Below, one piece after another: positions 16,107-28,661 of a stretch of 64,000 bases of DNA. Location of the stretch: the NCBI RefSeq assembly GCF_000014225.1, contig NC_008228.1, forward strand, positions 2,108,001 through 2,172,000, written 5' to 3'. Source of the stretch: Paraglaciecola sp. T6c. GTDB lineage: Bacteria > Pseudomonadota > Gammaproteobacteria > Enterobacterales > Alteromonadaceae. Below the pieces are notes generated by a model that did not search any database, was not told the DNA's origin, and was given only the letters and a program-made list of their open reading frames with translations. Within the stretch, counting starts at the first letter, position 1. Each line of letters starts with the position of its first letter. Position numbers and translations under genes: made by a program.

Positions 16107-17366
16107 TTATTTATCGCCCTCTGAATTATCAATTGAACGATTTTTGGCTTCAATCCATTGGGCCATATATTGGGTACTTTTATGGTGATGGTGTTGCAAC
16201 ATGCTACCAGTGAAGTTCTTCAACCTATGTGCTGATAACGTGCACTTGGTTTCAATAATACGCGAAATCAAAGCCGGCCCAATGGTGCGTTTATCGAACC
16301 GAAGTAGTGCCTGTTCAATGTGCTGTTGGCACCTTAGCCATAGCCCTTCGTCTTGATACAAAGCCACTGCGTTTTGCGCGAACTGTTCCGCGATATTAGC
16401 AATGGCACCTGGCCATAGTGCTTCATCACACATACCTTCAGCCCCGATGGATGTGGTTACGCTGGGCGTATTACACAGCATCGCTTCTGCCAATTTGCCC
16501 TTGATGCCAGCGCCAAACCTTAAGGGGGCTAAGCACACCTTGGCATTAGCCATCACCGCTTTAGCATCTTGTGCCCAACCTTTAATATAAAACCCTTGTT
16601 TCGGGTTATGTAGTTGGGTTGCTTTAGGGGGCGGATAAGCCCCGTAAATATGCAGCTCAGCAGTGGGTAACGCTTGTCGTATCAAGGGCCAAATTTCGGA
16701 TTTTAGCCACAGTACGGCGTTCCAATTTGGCTCGTGGCGAAAATTACCAATGCTGACAAAGTGCTGGCGCTGCGAAAAAGACAGGTTGGGATATCGTTGC
16801 GTTATGTCTTCAATATCAAGCATAAACGGGCAGTGATATAGCAGGTTTGCTGGCACACAAAAGGTATTTTGCAGCAGGGTGTATTCGAAACTCGATATGA
16901 TTAAACTGAGATCGCAGCGGTATATGGATGCGATTTCACGTAACGCCAAATCGCTTTTAAGATCGCTTTCAGTGATGTCTCTGCCTTGCTTGAATGCACG
17001 GTGACGAGCATCACGTAAACTGTGCATATCTTCCGTATCAAGTACGCGAAGTGCATTTGGGCAGTGCTTAGCAACACGCCAACCGAACTGTTCTTCCAAC
17101 ATAAAACGGTCGAACACCACGACATCTGGTGCTTGATTCAAAATAAAGTCATCAAAACTGCTGCAGTTAAGGGCAATGCTGTGTTCGCTTATACCAAACT
17201 CAGTGAGATTAATTTTATGCTCACCTTGAACCGCCGGACTCGCAAAACTAACAGACCAACCTTGCTGCATGAAAAGTGTCAGCAGGCTCATCATATGTTG
17301 GCCTGCAGCTGAAGAGTTAGGCTCTGGCCAAACATAGCCTATAACTAAAATATGTTGAATTGACAT
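16107..17366 (-). CDS. GT-B glycosyltransferase (GT4-like)
   Basis: A 419-residue protein from the ATG at 17366, which lies 4 nt after the stop of the upstream diguanylate cyclase; an in-frame start at 17435 inside that gene is less likely. The N-terminus HILVIGYVWPEPNSSAAGQH is a Rossmann nucleotide-sugar-transferase start. The C-terminal half carries family-typical segments FVSIGNFRHEPN, ELHIYGAYPP, FYIKGWAQDA and CLAPLRFGAGIKGKLAEAM with the donor-binding glutamate. Donor and acceptor sugars cannot be told. Coupling to a c-di-GMP synthase suggests a role in surface polysaccharide. Confidence 0.85.
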   Translation of the reverse strand: MSIQHILVIGYVWPEPNSSAAGQHMMSLLTLFMQQGWSVSFASPAVQGEHKINLTEFGISEHSIALNCSSFDDFILNQAPDVVVFDRFMLEEQFGWRVAKHCPNALRVLDTEDMHSLRDARHRAFKQGRDITESDLKSDLALREIASIYRCDLSLIISSFEYTLLQNTFCVPANLLYHCPFMLDIEDITQRYPNLSFSQRQHFVSIGNFRHEPNWNAVLWLKSEIWPLIRQALPTAELHIYGAYPPPKATQLHNPKQGFYIKGWAQDAKAVMANAKVCLAPLRFGAGIKGKLAEAMLCNTPSVTTSIGAEGMCDEALWPGAIANIAEQFAQNAVALYQDEGLWLRCQQHIEQALLRFDKRTIGPALISRIIETKCTLSAHRLKNFTGSMLQHHHHKSTQYMAQWIEAKNRSIDNSEGDK

Positions 17367-17370
17367 AAGG

Positions 17371-18612
17371 CTACTCAGGTTGTTTTGCCAATTGAACGCA
17401 ATTACGTCCTGCTTTTTTGGCGGCATAGAGGGCAATATCTGCTTGTTTCATGATATCGCTAAATTGGCTGAACTGACTGCTTCGCTTTGCAACACCAAAA
17501 CTAGCAGTGATTTTAACCGTTTTTCCTTGACTATTTTTTGATGTAGAGCCTTTCCCTGCGGCGGCTTTAGGACGTTTCTTTGGCCGAGGCTTATCCCGTA
17601 AGGCGATAGGGTAATCTGCGATCATTTGGCGTATTTGTTCTACAAAGGGCAACGCTTGTTGTGGTGATTTACGAGGGAAAATCAAAATGAATTCTTCGCC
17701 GCCAAAGCGAAACGCTTTTCCGCCACCGCCCACTTTGTTTAAGCGACTGGCGACTAATCTAAGGACTTCGTCGCCGACGTCATGGCCGTAGGTATCGTTA
17801 AATTTTTTGAAGTAGTCGATATCCGCCATCACCACCACATATTTTCGCCCCAGCGTATTGACGTATTGCATTAAGGCTCTTCGTGAAGGGATAGACGTAA
17901 GCTCATCCTTGAAAGCCATATTAAAGCTGTCTTTTAGCATGGCGTACAAAAAGCTGGTGGCTAAGACCAACGCCAATACATTGTGTAATTCAAACGTTGC
18001 ATAAGCGGGCATCATTGCGATAAGCACCACCGCGAGAAGTAAAGCGCCATGGTTATTATCTGAGATCAAAATAAAACGCACAAAGCATAATGCGAGGGTA
18101 AATATCACGACTAACCACTCAAATGGCGAATACAAGGCGTTTAAACGTGGGTCAATATGATTGGCGAACGTATAAATTGGACTTAGGCTATTTTGGGTAA
18201 CCGCAGGAATGTACTCCAGCACCAAATAGCTGACGATGGCGACGACAAAAATCTTCGCCAAGGTGATAACCAAGTTGTAAGCAGAAAACCCACTGTCTTT
18301 AGCGCAACTCAAATAACCGAGTATGACCAAGAATATTAGCGGTAGATAGCGGTTAAACGCCGATGAAAGGGCTATTTCTCCATGGGTAAAAAACAGTAAT
18401 ATAGCCAGTAAAACGCAGACCCAAAACAATCTGCTACGACCAAATTGAAGCGCGATCACCGCTGAAATTGAAAGAGATAAATATCCAATCCAAGGCAGGG
18501 GAGAAAACCAGTCCAGTAATAAGGCAGGTTGTGCCTCAACAAAATAAACAACGAGTATTAATAGCGCTGCATATACGAATAGGTGTTTAAAAATGTTGTA
18601 CAAATAGGTCAA
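17371..18612 (-). CDS. Diguanylate cyclase with multi-helix membrane N-terminus
   Basis: A 413-residue protein. The first 210 residues or so hold six or seven TM helices with short loops, a membrane-embedded input module. The GGDEF domain starts near TSIPSRRALMQYV, with active-site FRFGGEEFILIFPR near 302-307. The RxxD inhibitory site is absent: the equivalent residues are glycines (KVGGGGKAFRF). A Lys/Pro/Ser-rich insert at about 340-364 (KPRPKKRPKAAAG onward) splits the later strands, which is unusual. The start appears to be TTG at 18612 without a clear Shine-Dalgarno sequence and is uncertain. It is followed at 4 nt by the glycosyltransferase. Confidence 0.9.
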   Translation of the reverse strand: MTYLYNIFKHLFVYAALLILVVYFVEAQPALLLDWFSPLPWIGYLSLSISAVIALQFGRSRLFWVCVLLAILLFFTHGEIALSSAFNRYLPLIFLVILGYLSCAKDSGFSAYNLVITLAKIFVVAIVSYLVLEYIPAVTQNSLSPIYTFANHIDPRLNALYSPFEWLVVIFTLALCFVRFILISDNNHGALLLAVVLIAMMPAYATFELHNVLALVLATSFLYAMLKDSFNMAFKDELTSIPSRRALMQYVNTLGRKYVVVMADIDYFKKFNDTYGHDVGDEVLRLVASRLNKVGGGGKAFRFGGEEFILIFPRKSPQQALPFVEQIRQMIADYPIALRDKPRPKKRPKAAAGKGSTSKNSQGKTVKITASFGVAKRSSQFSQFSDIMKQADIALYAAKKAGRNCVQLAKQPE

Positions 18613-18732
18613 AGTGTTCGGCTCGAACTTGGCATAAAGGAGTATTGTATGAAATTTTTGTTTGTTCTATAAGTGTATGTGTTAATTTGCTGCAAATTAA
18701 ATGAATATTATCAATCTGTTAAAAGGAGCCGT

Positions 18733-19800
18733 ATGTCGTCTCACGTAGTTTTTGGAGCCGGATTAATAGGCAGTTACCTAGGCGCAAGTATGCATCATTT
18801 AGGGCTAAATGTAGCACTTGTTTGCCGTGCAGCTGTGAAGCGCAATTTAGCTGAGGGCGTTGTGCTAACGGATTATCAAGAGCATTATGCACAAGTAGAA
18901 AATCTCAATTTTCTCGATAGTGAAATTCTCGCAAAGCTCAAGCCTGAGCAAATATCCTGTGATTTTTTATGGTTGACCGTTAAATGCCATGGCGTTGAAC
19001 GCGCTTTGCTCGAAATTGCGCCGCTAGTCAATAAAAACACGGTCATTTTGTGCTGCCAAAATGGCCTAGGCTCAGACAAACCAGTCAAAAATGCTTATCC
19101 ACACAATACTGTACTTCGAGTGATGGTGCCGTTTAACGTCGTTGAGCTTGAAAAAGGCCATTTGCATCGCGGCTCAGAGGGCCACTTAACAATAGAGCAA
19201 GCGAATAGACCTGTTATTAGTGAGGATTTGCACGCTACGTTGGACAGCGAACTTCTGCCGGTCAGCATCACCAAAGACATGCAGTCATTGCTATGGGCCA
19301 AGTTACAATTGAATCTAGGCAATAGCATCAATGCCTTGGCAGATATCCCAGTGAAAAGCATGTTAGAGCAACGAGGCTATCGGATTGTTATTGCTGCTAT
19401 GATGCAAGAGTTATTGGGTGTCTCAAAAGAACTAGGACTTGAGTTACCAAAAGTCACTGCGCTACCCGCTAACCTTGTACCCCATGTCCTTAAGTTGCCC
19501 AACTTTTTGTTTAAGTTAGTGGCGAATAAAATGCTTGCCGTCGACCCTAACGTGCGTACATCTATGTGGTGGGACATGTCTCAAAATAAGCCAACAGAAA
19601 TCCAGTATTTAAACGGAGCTGTAGTAGACGAGGGGGCAAGAGTGGGAGTTCCCACCCCAGCAAACACACGTATTGTAGCGTTAGTCGAAGCGTTATCTGC
19701 GCCTAACAGCAAACATGAGCAAGGGGCTAAGCGAGTAAAAACCGCACTTACCCGCCCAGTGAGCGCATCCCAGTTACAACGGCTAATTCGCCAGCACTGA
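18733..19800 (+). CDS. Ketopantoate reductase family (ApbA/PanE) oxidoreductase
   Basis: A 355-residue NADP-dependent reductase from the ATG at 18733, which has AAAGGAG 5 nt upstream. The Rossmann motif GAGLIGSYLG is at about residues 7-16, followed by CCQNGLGSDKPV and the C-terminal domain with the K-x-xx-N pattern (LLWAKLQLNLGNSINAL) of ketopantoate reductases. The family includes the pantothenate enzyme PanE, which reduces 2-dehydropantoate to pantoate, but also paralogues of other specificity; the length exceeds E. coli PanE (303 aa). No other pantothenate gene is adjacent, so PanE is not certain. Confidence 0.85.
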   Translation: MSSHVVFGAGLIGSYLGASMHHLGLNVALVCRAAVKRNLAEGVVLTDYQEHYAQVENLNFLDSEILAKLKPEQISCDFLWLTVKCHGVERALLEIAPLVNKNTVILCCQNGLGSDKPVKNAYPHNTVLRVMVPFNVVELEKGHLHRGSEGHLTIEQANRPVISEDLHATLDSELLPVSITKDMQSLLWAKLQLNLGNSINALADIPVKSMLEQRGYRIVIAAMMQELLGVSKELGLELPKVTALPANLVPHVLKLPNFLFKLVANKMLAVDPNVRTSMWWDMSQNKPTEIQYLNGAVVDEGARVGVPTPANTRIVALVEALSAPNSKHEQGAKRVKTALTRPVSASQLQRLIRQH

Positions 19801-19804
19801 CGAA

Positions 19805-20539
19805 TTAGTGTTGATTGTCGTTGAGTAATTTGGGTTTCAGGTTGTCTACCCACATGGCGGTTGCACCGCATATGGCTACGGGCATAACTATAAAGTTGAC
19901 GATGGGGATCATCGAAAAAACGCTGACCCCAATTCCAAAGCTAAAACAGTTTCCACGGCTTTGATTTAAGGTACGTCGCATATCTTTAAACGATACTTTG
20001 TGATTATCAAATGGGTAATCACAATATTGGATTGCCATCATCCAAGCGGTGAACAAAAACCATAGCACTTGGCCGAAGACCGGCAAGATAAAAAACAACA
20101 ACAAGAAACCCAATGCGCGGGGGATATAATAAGCGAGTTTTGAAAATTCACGGCCTAATGTGCGGGGAATGTCTTTCACAACATCTAATACGCCTGTGTC
20201 GCCTAAGTCTTGCCCTGTCAGGTGTTTCTCAACCTTTTCGGCTAGTAAACCGTTGAAGGGGGCTGCAATCCAGTTGGCAAGCGTGCCAAAGATAAGGGCG
20301 AAAACCAGCAAGATAGTGACAACAGCAAGAGGCCAGATAATATAACTCAAAGCCGATTTGAGCCAGCCTAGCCAATCGGGTATTAAATCAACGAGCCAAA
20401 TAATAGCCCCGTCTATTTGCCCAAAAAGAGCGTACAGAGCCACTGAAAATAAGATCAGGTTTACTGCCAGCGGAATAAAAACGAAACGTTTTAAGCCTTT
20501 AGTTTGAATAAGGGAAAAGCCCTGTAAGAAGTAATTCAA
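19805..20539 (-). CDS. cysZ: CysZ-type sulfate transport membrane protein
   Basis: A 244-residue membrane protein matching CysZ in length and pattern. It starts with an amphipathic GFSLIQTKGLKRFVFIPL segment. Hydrophobic helices follow, with FNGLLAEKVEKHLTGQ and the AWMMAIQYCDYPFDNH motif typical of the EI24/CysZ family. CysZ supports sulfate uptake for cysteine synthesis. In E. coli cysZ is divergent from zipA-ligA; here it is divergent from smc-zipA-ligA, so the synteny is kept. Confidence 0.92.
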   Translation of the reverse strand: MNYFLQGFSLIQTKGLKRFVFIPLAVNLILFSVALYALFGQIDGAIIWLVDLIPDWLGWLKSALSYIIWPLAVVTILLVFALIFGTLANWIAAPFNGLLAEKVEKHLTGQDLGDTGVLDVVKDIPRTLGREFSKLAYYIPRALGFLLLFFILPVFGQVLWFLFTAWMMAIQYCDYPFDNHKVSFKDMRRTLNQSRGNCFSFGIGVSVFSMIPIVNFIVMPVAICGATAMWVDNLKPKLLNDNQH

Positions 20540-20777
20540 TGTGTTGCCTCTTTTGTATACTGTTTATCGGTTTGTCGATAGCTTAATTGTGCGTTTATCG
20601 TTGGTTCGCCAAAAAATGTCTAATACCTTGAATTAATTAGCAAATATTGTTGCGATCTTAGGGTATTATACTGGCGAACATGGTCGCGACAAAACGTCAA
20701 TTGTTACATGGGGTGAGTTTTGCTACATTTCCACTGTTTCCCATAATAACGATAAAACCGGAATCCTCTTTTTATTC

Positions 20778-23700
20778 ATGCGTTTAAAGAAAATAAAGCT
20801 CGCGGGGTTTAAGTCTTTTGTAGATCCTACCAGCATCCCCTTTGTTGATGATATGACCGCCATAGTCGGGCCGAACGGCTGCGGAAAATCCAATGTGATA
20901 GATGCTGTGCGCTGGGTATTAGGTGAAAGCTCTGCGAAAAACTTACGTGGCGATGCCATGATCGACGTTATTTTCAATGGCTCCACGGCAAGAAAACCGG
21001 TATCTCAATGCACCGTTGAGCTCGTATTTGATAACACCTCTGGGCGTATTCAAGGGGAATTTGCCAGTTACAATGAGATATCCGTTAAGCGCTTAGTCAC
21101 CAAAGATGGCCAGTCGAGTTATTTTTTAAACAACAGCAAGTGTCGTCGCAGAGATGTCACCGATTTGTTCCTCGGCACAGGGCTTGGCCCGCGTAGTTAC
21201 GCGATCATTGAACAGGGCACTATTTCAAGGCTGATCGAATCAAAACCCCAAGAGCTGCGAGTCTTTATTGAAGAAGCGGCAGGTATTTCCAAGTACAAAG
21301 AGCGTCGCAGAGAAACTGAAAACCGCATTCGCCACACCAAAGAAAACTTAGAGCGCTTAGAAGATGTCCGCGGTGAGTTAGGTGCGCAATTACAAAAATT
21401 GGAAAAACAAGCATCAGCTGCAAAGAAATATAAAGAACTAAAACAGCAGGAGCGACAATATCGAAATGAATTGGCGGCCATGCGTTGGTCTAACTTTAAC
21501 GCCAAAATAGTTAGCCTAGAGCAACAAACGCATCAGCAAGAGGCAGACCTAGAAGCCTTTATTGCCCGCCAACGAGGAGATGAAAAAGAAATAACAGTTT
21601 ATCGTACACGCCAGCAAGAACTCAAACAGCAACTGCAAGATACACAACAAGGGTATTTTCGTCTTGGCACCGACATCACTCGCCTAGAACAAAACCAACT
21701 GCATAGTAAACAACGCATTGGCCAAATTAAGCAAGAATTGAGCACTCTAAATGAGGCAGTAAAAGACAGTGAGGTTGAGCTGCAGGCTAGTGTCACTCGG
21801 TTGGCTGAGTTAACCGACGTGATTGAACAACATGGGCCAGAACATGAATTAGCACAACAAGCACTAGAAGATGCTATCTGGCAATTGCAAAATACAGAAG
21901 AGCGCACCTCAGCCGAGCAAAATCAATGGCGAGAGCAAGAACAAACCTTTCAAAAATACAAGCAACAAGCGCAACGTTATCATAGCCAAATCCAATCAAT
22001 TTTAGCTATGCAAATGCGCAGTGAAGAGCGCATAAGTGAAATTACCAGTGAGATCAATAGTCTAAAAACGGACGAGTTTGCAACGCAAATAGATGAGGCC
22101 AAAACGGCGCAAGAACTCATCCAAGAGCAATATGATGAGGCGCAGTTACAATACCAGCTTCGAAACGAGGCTTTGCATCAAGCTCAGTTAGATTGGCGAA
22201 AATTCAGCGACGCACAAACAAAAGTACAAGGTGAATTGCAAACCATAGAGGCGCAAATAAAAGCTTTGCAAGGCGTACAAAATTTAGCAAGAGGTCATGA
22301 AGATTATCAACAATATTTACTGGAAAAGGGCATTGATAGCCAACCATGGCAGGCTGCGTTGACCGTAAACTCAGGATGGGAAAAGGCTGTCGAAGCAGTT
22401 ACAGACCAGTGGAAAAATGCACTTATTGTGAATAACATTGACGATATTGGCGTGTTTGAAGAAGCGCAGTGCCAAGGCATTGCCTTAGTCGTCAATAATA
22501 ACAACGACCAAAGCGGCGATTTAGCGCGTAAAGAAGGGACTTTGGCAACCGTGCTCGGTGACAGTGTCATTCCTCAGTGGATGGCGGATATTCGTATCGC
22601 TCGTACCCGGCAAGAGGCTTTGGCTGCGCGTAACGCATTAACCCGCGGGCAAAGTATTGTCAGCGCAGATGGATTATGGCTTGGTAAGGATTGGGCGCTC
22701 GATGGTTGCAGTGAAGATGCCGGCGGCAGTATACAGCGCGCTAACGCTATCGCCGCTCTTGAATCTGCGCTGCCGGCTATACAACAACAGTGCGAAGAAG
22801 CACAGGGCACTAACGAGCAAGCGCAAGAAAACGTTGAGCATTTAAGTACACTTAAAGAGCAAGCACAGGGCAATTTATCTCGTTGCAGTGAAGCACTAAG
22901 CGAGCATAAAAATCACCACCAATGGTTGGTTCAGCAACAGCAAACGAACGCTCAGCGCGTGACAAAACTGCAAGCGGAACTTAAGCGCCAACAAGACATC
23001 TTGCTTAAAGAGCAAGCCGAACTGACCGAAACTACTGCGCAGACCGAAGAGTTGGCTGAAACACTGTTAGGGCTAGAAGAGCAGCAAAACGATATAGAGC
23101 GGCAGCGTGAAGCGTTTAACAATCAACTTCGAGAGCAGCGCCATCAAGTTGATAATCTAAAAAATCAACAACATCAACACGCCTTAACCTTAAAAGGTCA
23201 ACAAGCGGAAGTACAAAATGTACAGACCATTCAAGCGCGCGAGCGTGCTCAATTGCAAAATATGTTGTATAAAAAAGAACAGTTGAACAACGAGTTATCG
23301 CTATTGTCTACTCCACTCGATGAGCAAGCTGGGGCTCTACAGGCAATGTTAACAGAGCATAAGCAACTGGATGATAAGCAGCAAACGCTAAACACAGCCT
23401 TGGGTGAACTTGAGCACCAACTCGCGGTAATTGAAAAAGGTCAGCAAAGCATTAATGCGCAGATTCAACAGATGCAGCAAGATGTACAAACTAGCCAATT
23501 AGCGTGTGAAGGTTACCGCGTTCGTGCCAAAAGCGTTATCGAACAACTCAGCGAAGCTAAAGTGCAGTTACAGCCTTTACTTGAGGCAATAGGCGAAAAT
23601 AGCGACGAAAAGCGCTGGCAAGAATATTTAGAGCGCACCGTTGCTGCAGTCGCTAGGCTTGGGGCTGTTAACTTAGCTGCCGTTGAAGAATACGATATTC

Positions 23701-24272
23701 AAGCTCAGCGCAAACAACATTTAGATGAACAAAATCAAGATCTTGAATCCGCTCTTGACACGTTAGAGCAAGCAATACGTAAAATTGACAAAGAAACCAG
23801 AAGTCGCTTTAAAACGACTTTTGATCAAGTCAATAATGGCTTACAAACTCTGTTTCCTAAGGTCTTTGGGGGCGGCTCTGCCTACTTAGCCTTGACCGAT
23901 GACGATTTACTGGAAACAGGGGTGAGTATTATGGCGCGACCACCGGGCAAGAAAAATAGCACAATTCATCTGCTTTCTGGTGGAGAAAAAGCGCTGACCG
24001 CTTTATCATTGGTTTTCGCAATTTTTCAACTGAATCCAGCACCTTTTTGTTTGTTGGATGAAGTCGATGCACCGTTGGATGATGCCAATGTGGGGCGTTT
24101 TTGTAAGCTGGTAAGCGAAATGTCTACCAGTGTGCAATTTATTTATATCACCCATAACAAAATTGCGATGGAAATGGCTAGTCACTTAACGGGGGTCACC
24201 ATGGCTGAGCCGGGTGTATCACGTATGGTCGCTGTTGATGTGGAACAAGCTTTAGCTATCGCGCAAGCATAA
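20778..24272 (+). CDS. smc: Chromosome partition protein SMC
   Basis: A 1164-residue condensin ATPase. Walker A GPNGCGKS is at residues 31-38. Long Gln/Glu-rich coiled coils occupy about 170-500 and 670-1000, and a hinge lies at about 510-660. The C-terminal head has the LSGGEKALTALSL signature followed by Walker B (CLLDEVDAPLDD). Its presence indicates an SMC-ScpAB condensin lineage rather than MukBEF; scpA and scpB are not in the window. It lies upstream of zipA with 24 nt between and probably heads that transcript. The 238-nt gap to cysZ should hold both promoters. Confidence 0.97.
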   Translation: MRLKKIKLAGFKSFVDPTSIPFVDDMTAIVGPNGCGKSNVIDAVRWVLGESSAKNLRGDAMIDVIFNGSTARKPVSQCTVELVFDNTSGRIQGEFASYNEISVKRLVTKDGQSSYFLNNSKCRRRDVTDLFLGTGLGPRSYAIIEQGTISRLIESKPQELRVFIEEAAGISKYKERRRETENRIRHTKENLERLEDVRGELGAQLQKLEKQASAAKKYKELKQQERQYRNELAAMRWSNFNAKIVSLEQQTHQQEADLEAFIARQRGDEKEITVYRTRQQELKQQLQDTQQGYFRLGTDITRLEQNQLHSKQRIGQIKQELSTLNEAVKDSEVELQASVTRLAELTDVIEQHGPEHELAQQALEDAIWQLQNTEERTSAEQNQWREQEQTFQKYKQQAQRYHSQIQSILAMQMRSEERISEITSEINSLKTDEFATQIDEAKTAQELIQEQYDEAQLQYQLRNEALHQAQLDWRKFSDAQTKVQGELQTIEAQIKALQGVQNLARGHEDYQQYLLEKGIDSQPWQAALTVNSGWEKAVEAVTDQWKNALIVNNIDDIGVFEEAQCQGIALVVNNNNDQSGDLARKEGTLATVLGDSVIPQWMADIRIARTRQEALAARNALTRGQSIVSADGLWLGKDWALDGCSEDAGGSIQRANAIAALESALPAIQQQCEEAQGTNEQAQENVEHLSTLKEQAQGNLSRCSEALSEHKNHHQWLVQQQQTNAQRVTKLQAELKRQQDILLKEQAELTETTAQTEELAETLLGLEEQQNDIERQREAFNNQLREQRHQVDNLKNQQHQHALTLKGQQAEVQNVQTIQARERAQLQNMLYKKEQLNNELSLLSTPLDEQAGALQAMLTEHKQLDDKQQTLNTALGELEHQLAVIEKGQQSINAQIQQMQQDVQTSQLACEGYRVRAKSVIEQLSEAKVQLQPLLEAIGENSDEKRWQEYLERTVAAVARLGAVNLAAVEEYDIQAQRKQHLDEQNQDLESALDTLEQAIRKIDKETRSRFKTTFDQVNNGLQTLFPKVFGGGSAYLALTDDDLLETGVSIMARPPGKKNSTIHLLSGGEKALTALSLVFAIFQLNPAPFCLLDEVDAPLDDANVGRFCKLVSEMSTSVQFIYITHNKIAMEMASHLTGVTMAEPGVSRMVAVDVEQALAIAQA

Positions 24273-24296
24273 TAAAAAAGGGTATGAGTTAATTCG

Positions 24297-27715
<3,419 letters not shown>

Positions 27716-27718
27716 AGC

Positions 27719-28057
27719 ATGGATACATCATTTATTTTCGATGCGTTAGCGACCTTAACCCGTTGGACAAGTCCATATTATACTGAAATTTCGATGACGA
27801 TCGTGGCGACAGTATTGGTAATCTATGGGGATATACTGAATAAAAAAGTTAAACATATATTGTCGCCATATCACTTCATTATTCGCACATCTGTATTCGT
27901 GCTTATTTGTGCGTTTGGCTACGGGGCGTTGGTGATTTTTACCACGCCACACGTAAAATTAATCTTGATGATGATACCCAGTATGTATCGCGGATTGTGT
28001 ATTGTGAGCCTGTTCTTACTTCTGGGTTATTTAGCTGAGCACAGGCGTTACATATAG
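27719..28057 (+). CDS. DUF3392 family membrane protein
   Basis: A 112-residue protein with three predicted TM helices (about 20-38, 53-75, 84-105). The pattern KVKHILSPYHFIIRTSVFVLICAFGYG matches DUF3392, a small family of Alteromonas- and Vibrio-type bacteria. It follows ligA by 3 nt, so it is co-transcribed. No function is known. A strong terminator follows 30 nt after the stop. Confidence 0.85.
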   Translation: MDTSFIFDALATLTRWTSPYYTEISMTIVATVLVIYGDILNKKVKHILSPYHFIIRTSVFVLICAFGYGALVIFTTPHVKLILMMIPSMYRGLCIVSLFLLLGYLAEHRRYI

Positions 28058-28087
28058 AGCTGCCTGTGCCAGTCTCTTGAGTTAAAG

Positions 28088-28112
28088 CCAGCCTACTAAG
28101 GCTGGTTTTTTT
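28088..28112 (+). terminator. Rho-independent terminator after the smc-zipA-ligA-DUF3392 genes
   Basis: A perfect 6-bp stem CCAGCC / GGCTGG with a 6-nt loop (TACTAA) is followed by seven T. It closes the plus-strand transcript and lies just before the end of the convergent DUF2062 gene. Confidence 0.9.
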
Positions 28113-28118
28113 GCTTTA

Positions 28119-28661
28119 TTAAGGTTGCTTCAATTTAGCTTGCTTGGCAGCGTATTTTGCTTGGCGAACCTGCCATGCTTTCACCACAGACCAGCGCCAG
28201 ATGTAATTTAAACCAAGGAAGCCCGCTAAACCAAAAACGATTGAGCACACGCCACAGCCTAGTAAGAATGCCGGCCCTATGGTCTCTAAGCTTTGTACTA
28301 CCCAGTCCCAACTTAATTGGAAGTGAAACGCTTGCGTGTCAGTGCCTAGGATCGTTGCGCCGACTAAGTACGCCCCATAAAAAATTGGCGGCATAGTGAA
28401 AGGGTTGGTGATCCATACTGTGGCGACCGAAAGTGGCAAGTTGACCCTAAGGGGAATGGCTGCCCCGGCGGATAGCCACATCTGAAATGGCACCGGCCAG
28501 AATGCGAAAAAAAGACCTAGACCAAACGCGCCAGATGCTGAACGACGATTAAGATGCCAAAGATTTGGGTCGTGCAACAAGGAGCCGAATATCTTCAATG
28601 CTTTTTGCTTTTTAATTTTATGATGGTCCGGTAAAAAGCGTTTAATGAACTTTTTCAGCAT
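28119..28661 (-). CDS. DUF2062 family membrane protein
   Basis: A 180-residue protein with the DUF2062 pattern: a basic N-terminus, LHDPNLWHLNRRSASGAFGLGLFFAFWPVP with GxGLF, and ATVWITNPFTMPPIFYGAYLVG. It has three to four TM helices. The family is of unknown function and often lies near comEC in Alteromonadales-type genomes. Its 5' end overlaps the divergent comEC start region, so the two genes share a very compact promoter region. Confidence 0.88.
   Translation of the reverse strand: MLKKFIKRFLPDHHKIKKQKALKIFGSLLHDPNLWHLNRRSASGAFGLGLFFAFWPVPFQMWLSAGAAIPLRVNLPLSVATVWITNPFTMPPIFYGAYLVGATILGTDTQAFHFQLSWDWVVQSLETIGPAFLLGCGVCSIVFGLAGFLGLNYIWRWSVVKAWQVRQAKYAAKQAKLKQP

Noticed and set aside
20565-20580. 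TATCG...CGATA inverted repeat in the cysZ-smc gap
   Set aside because: Arms of only 5 bp and no second copy; not enough to claim an operator.
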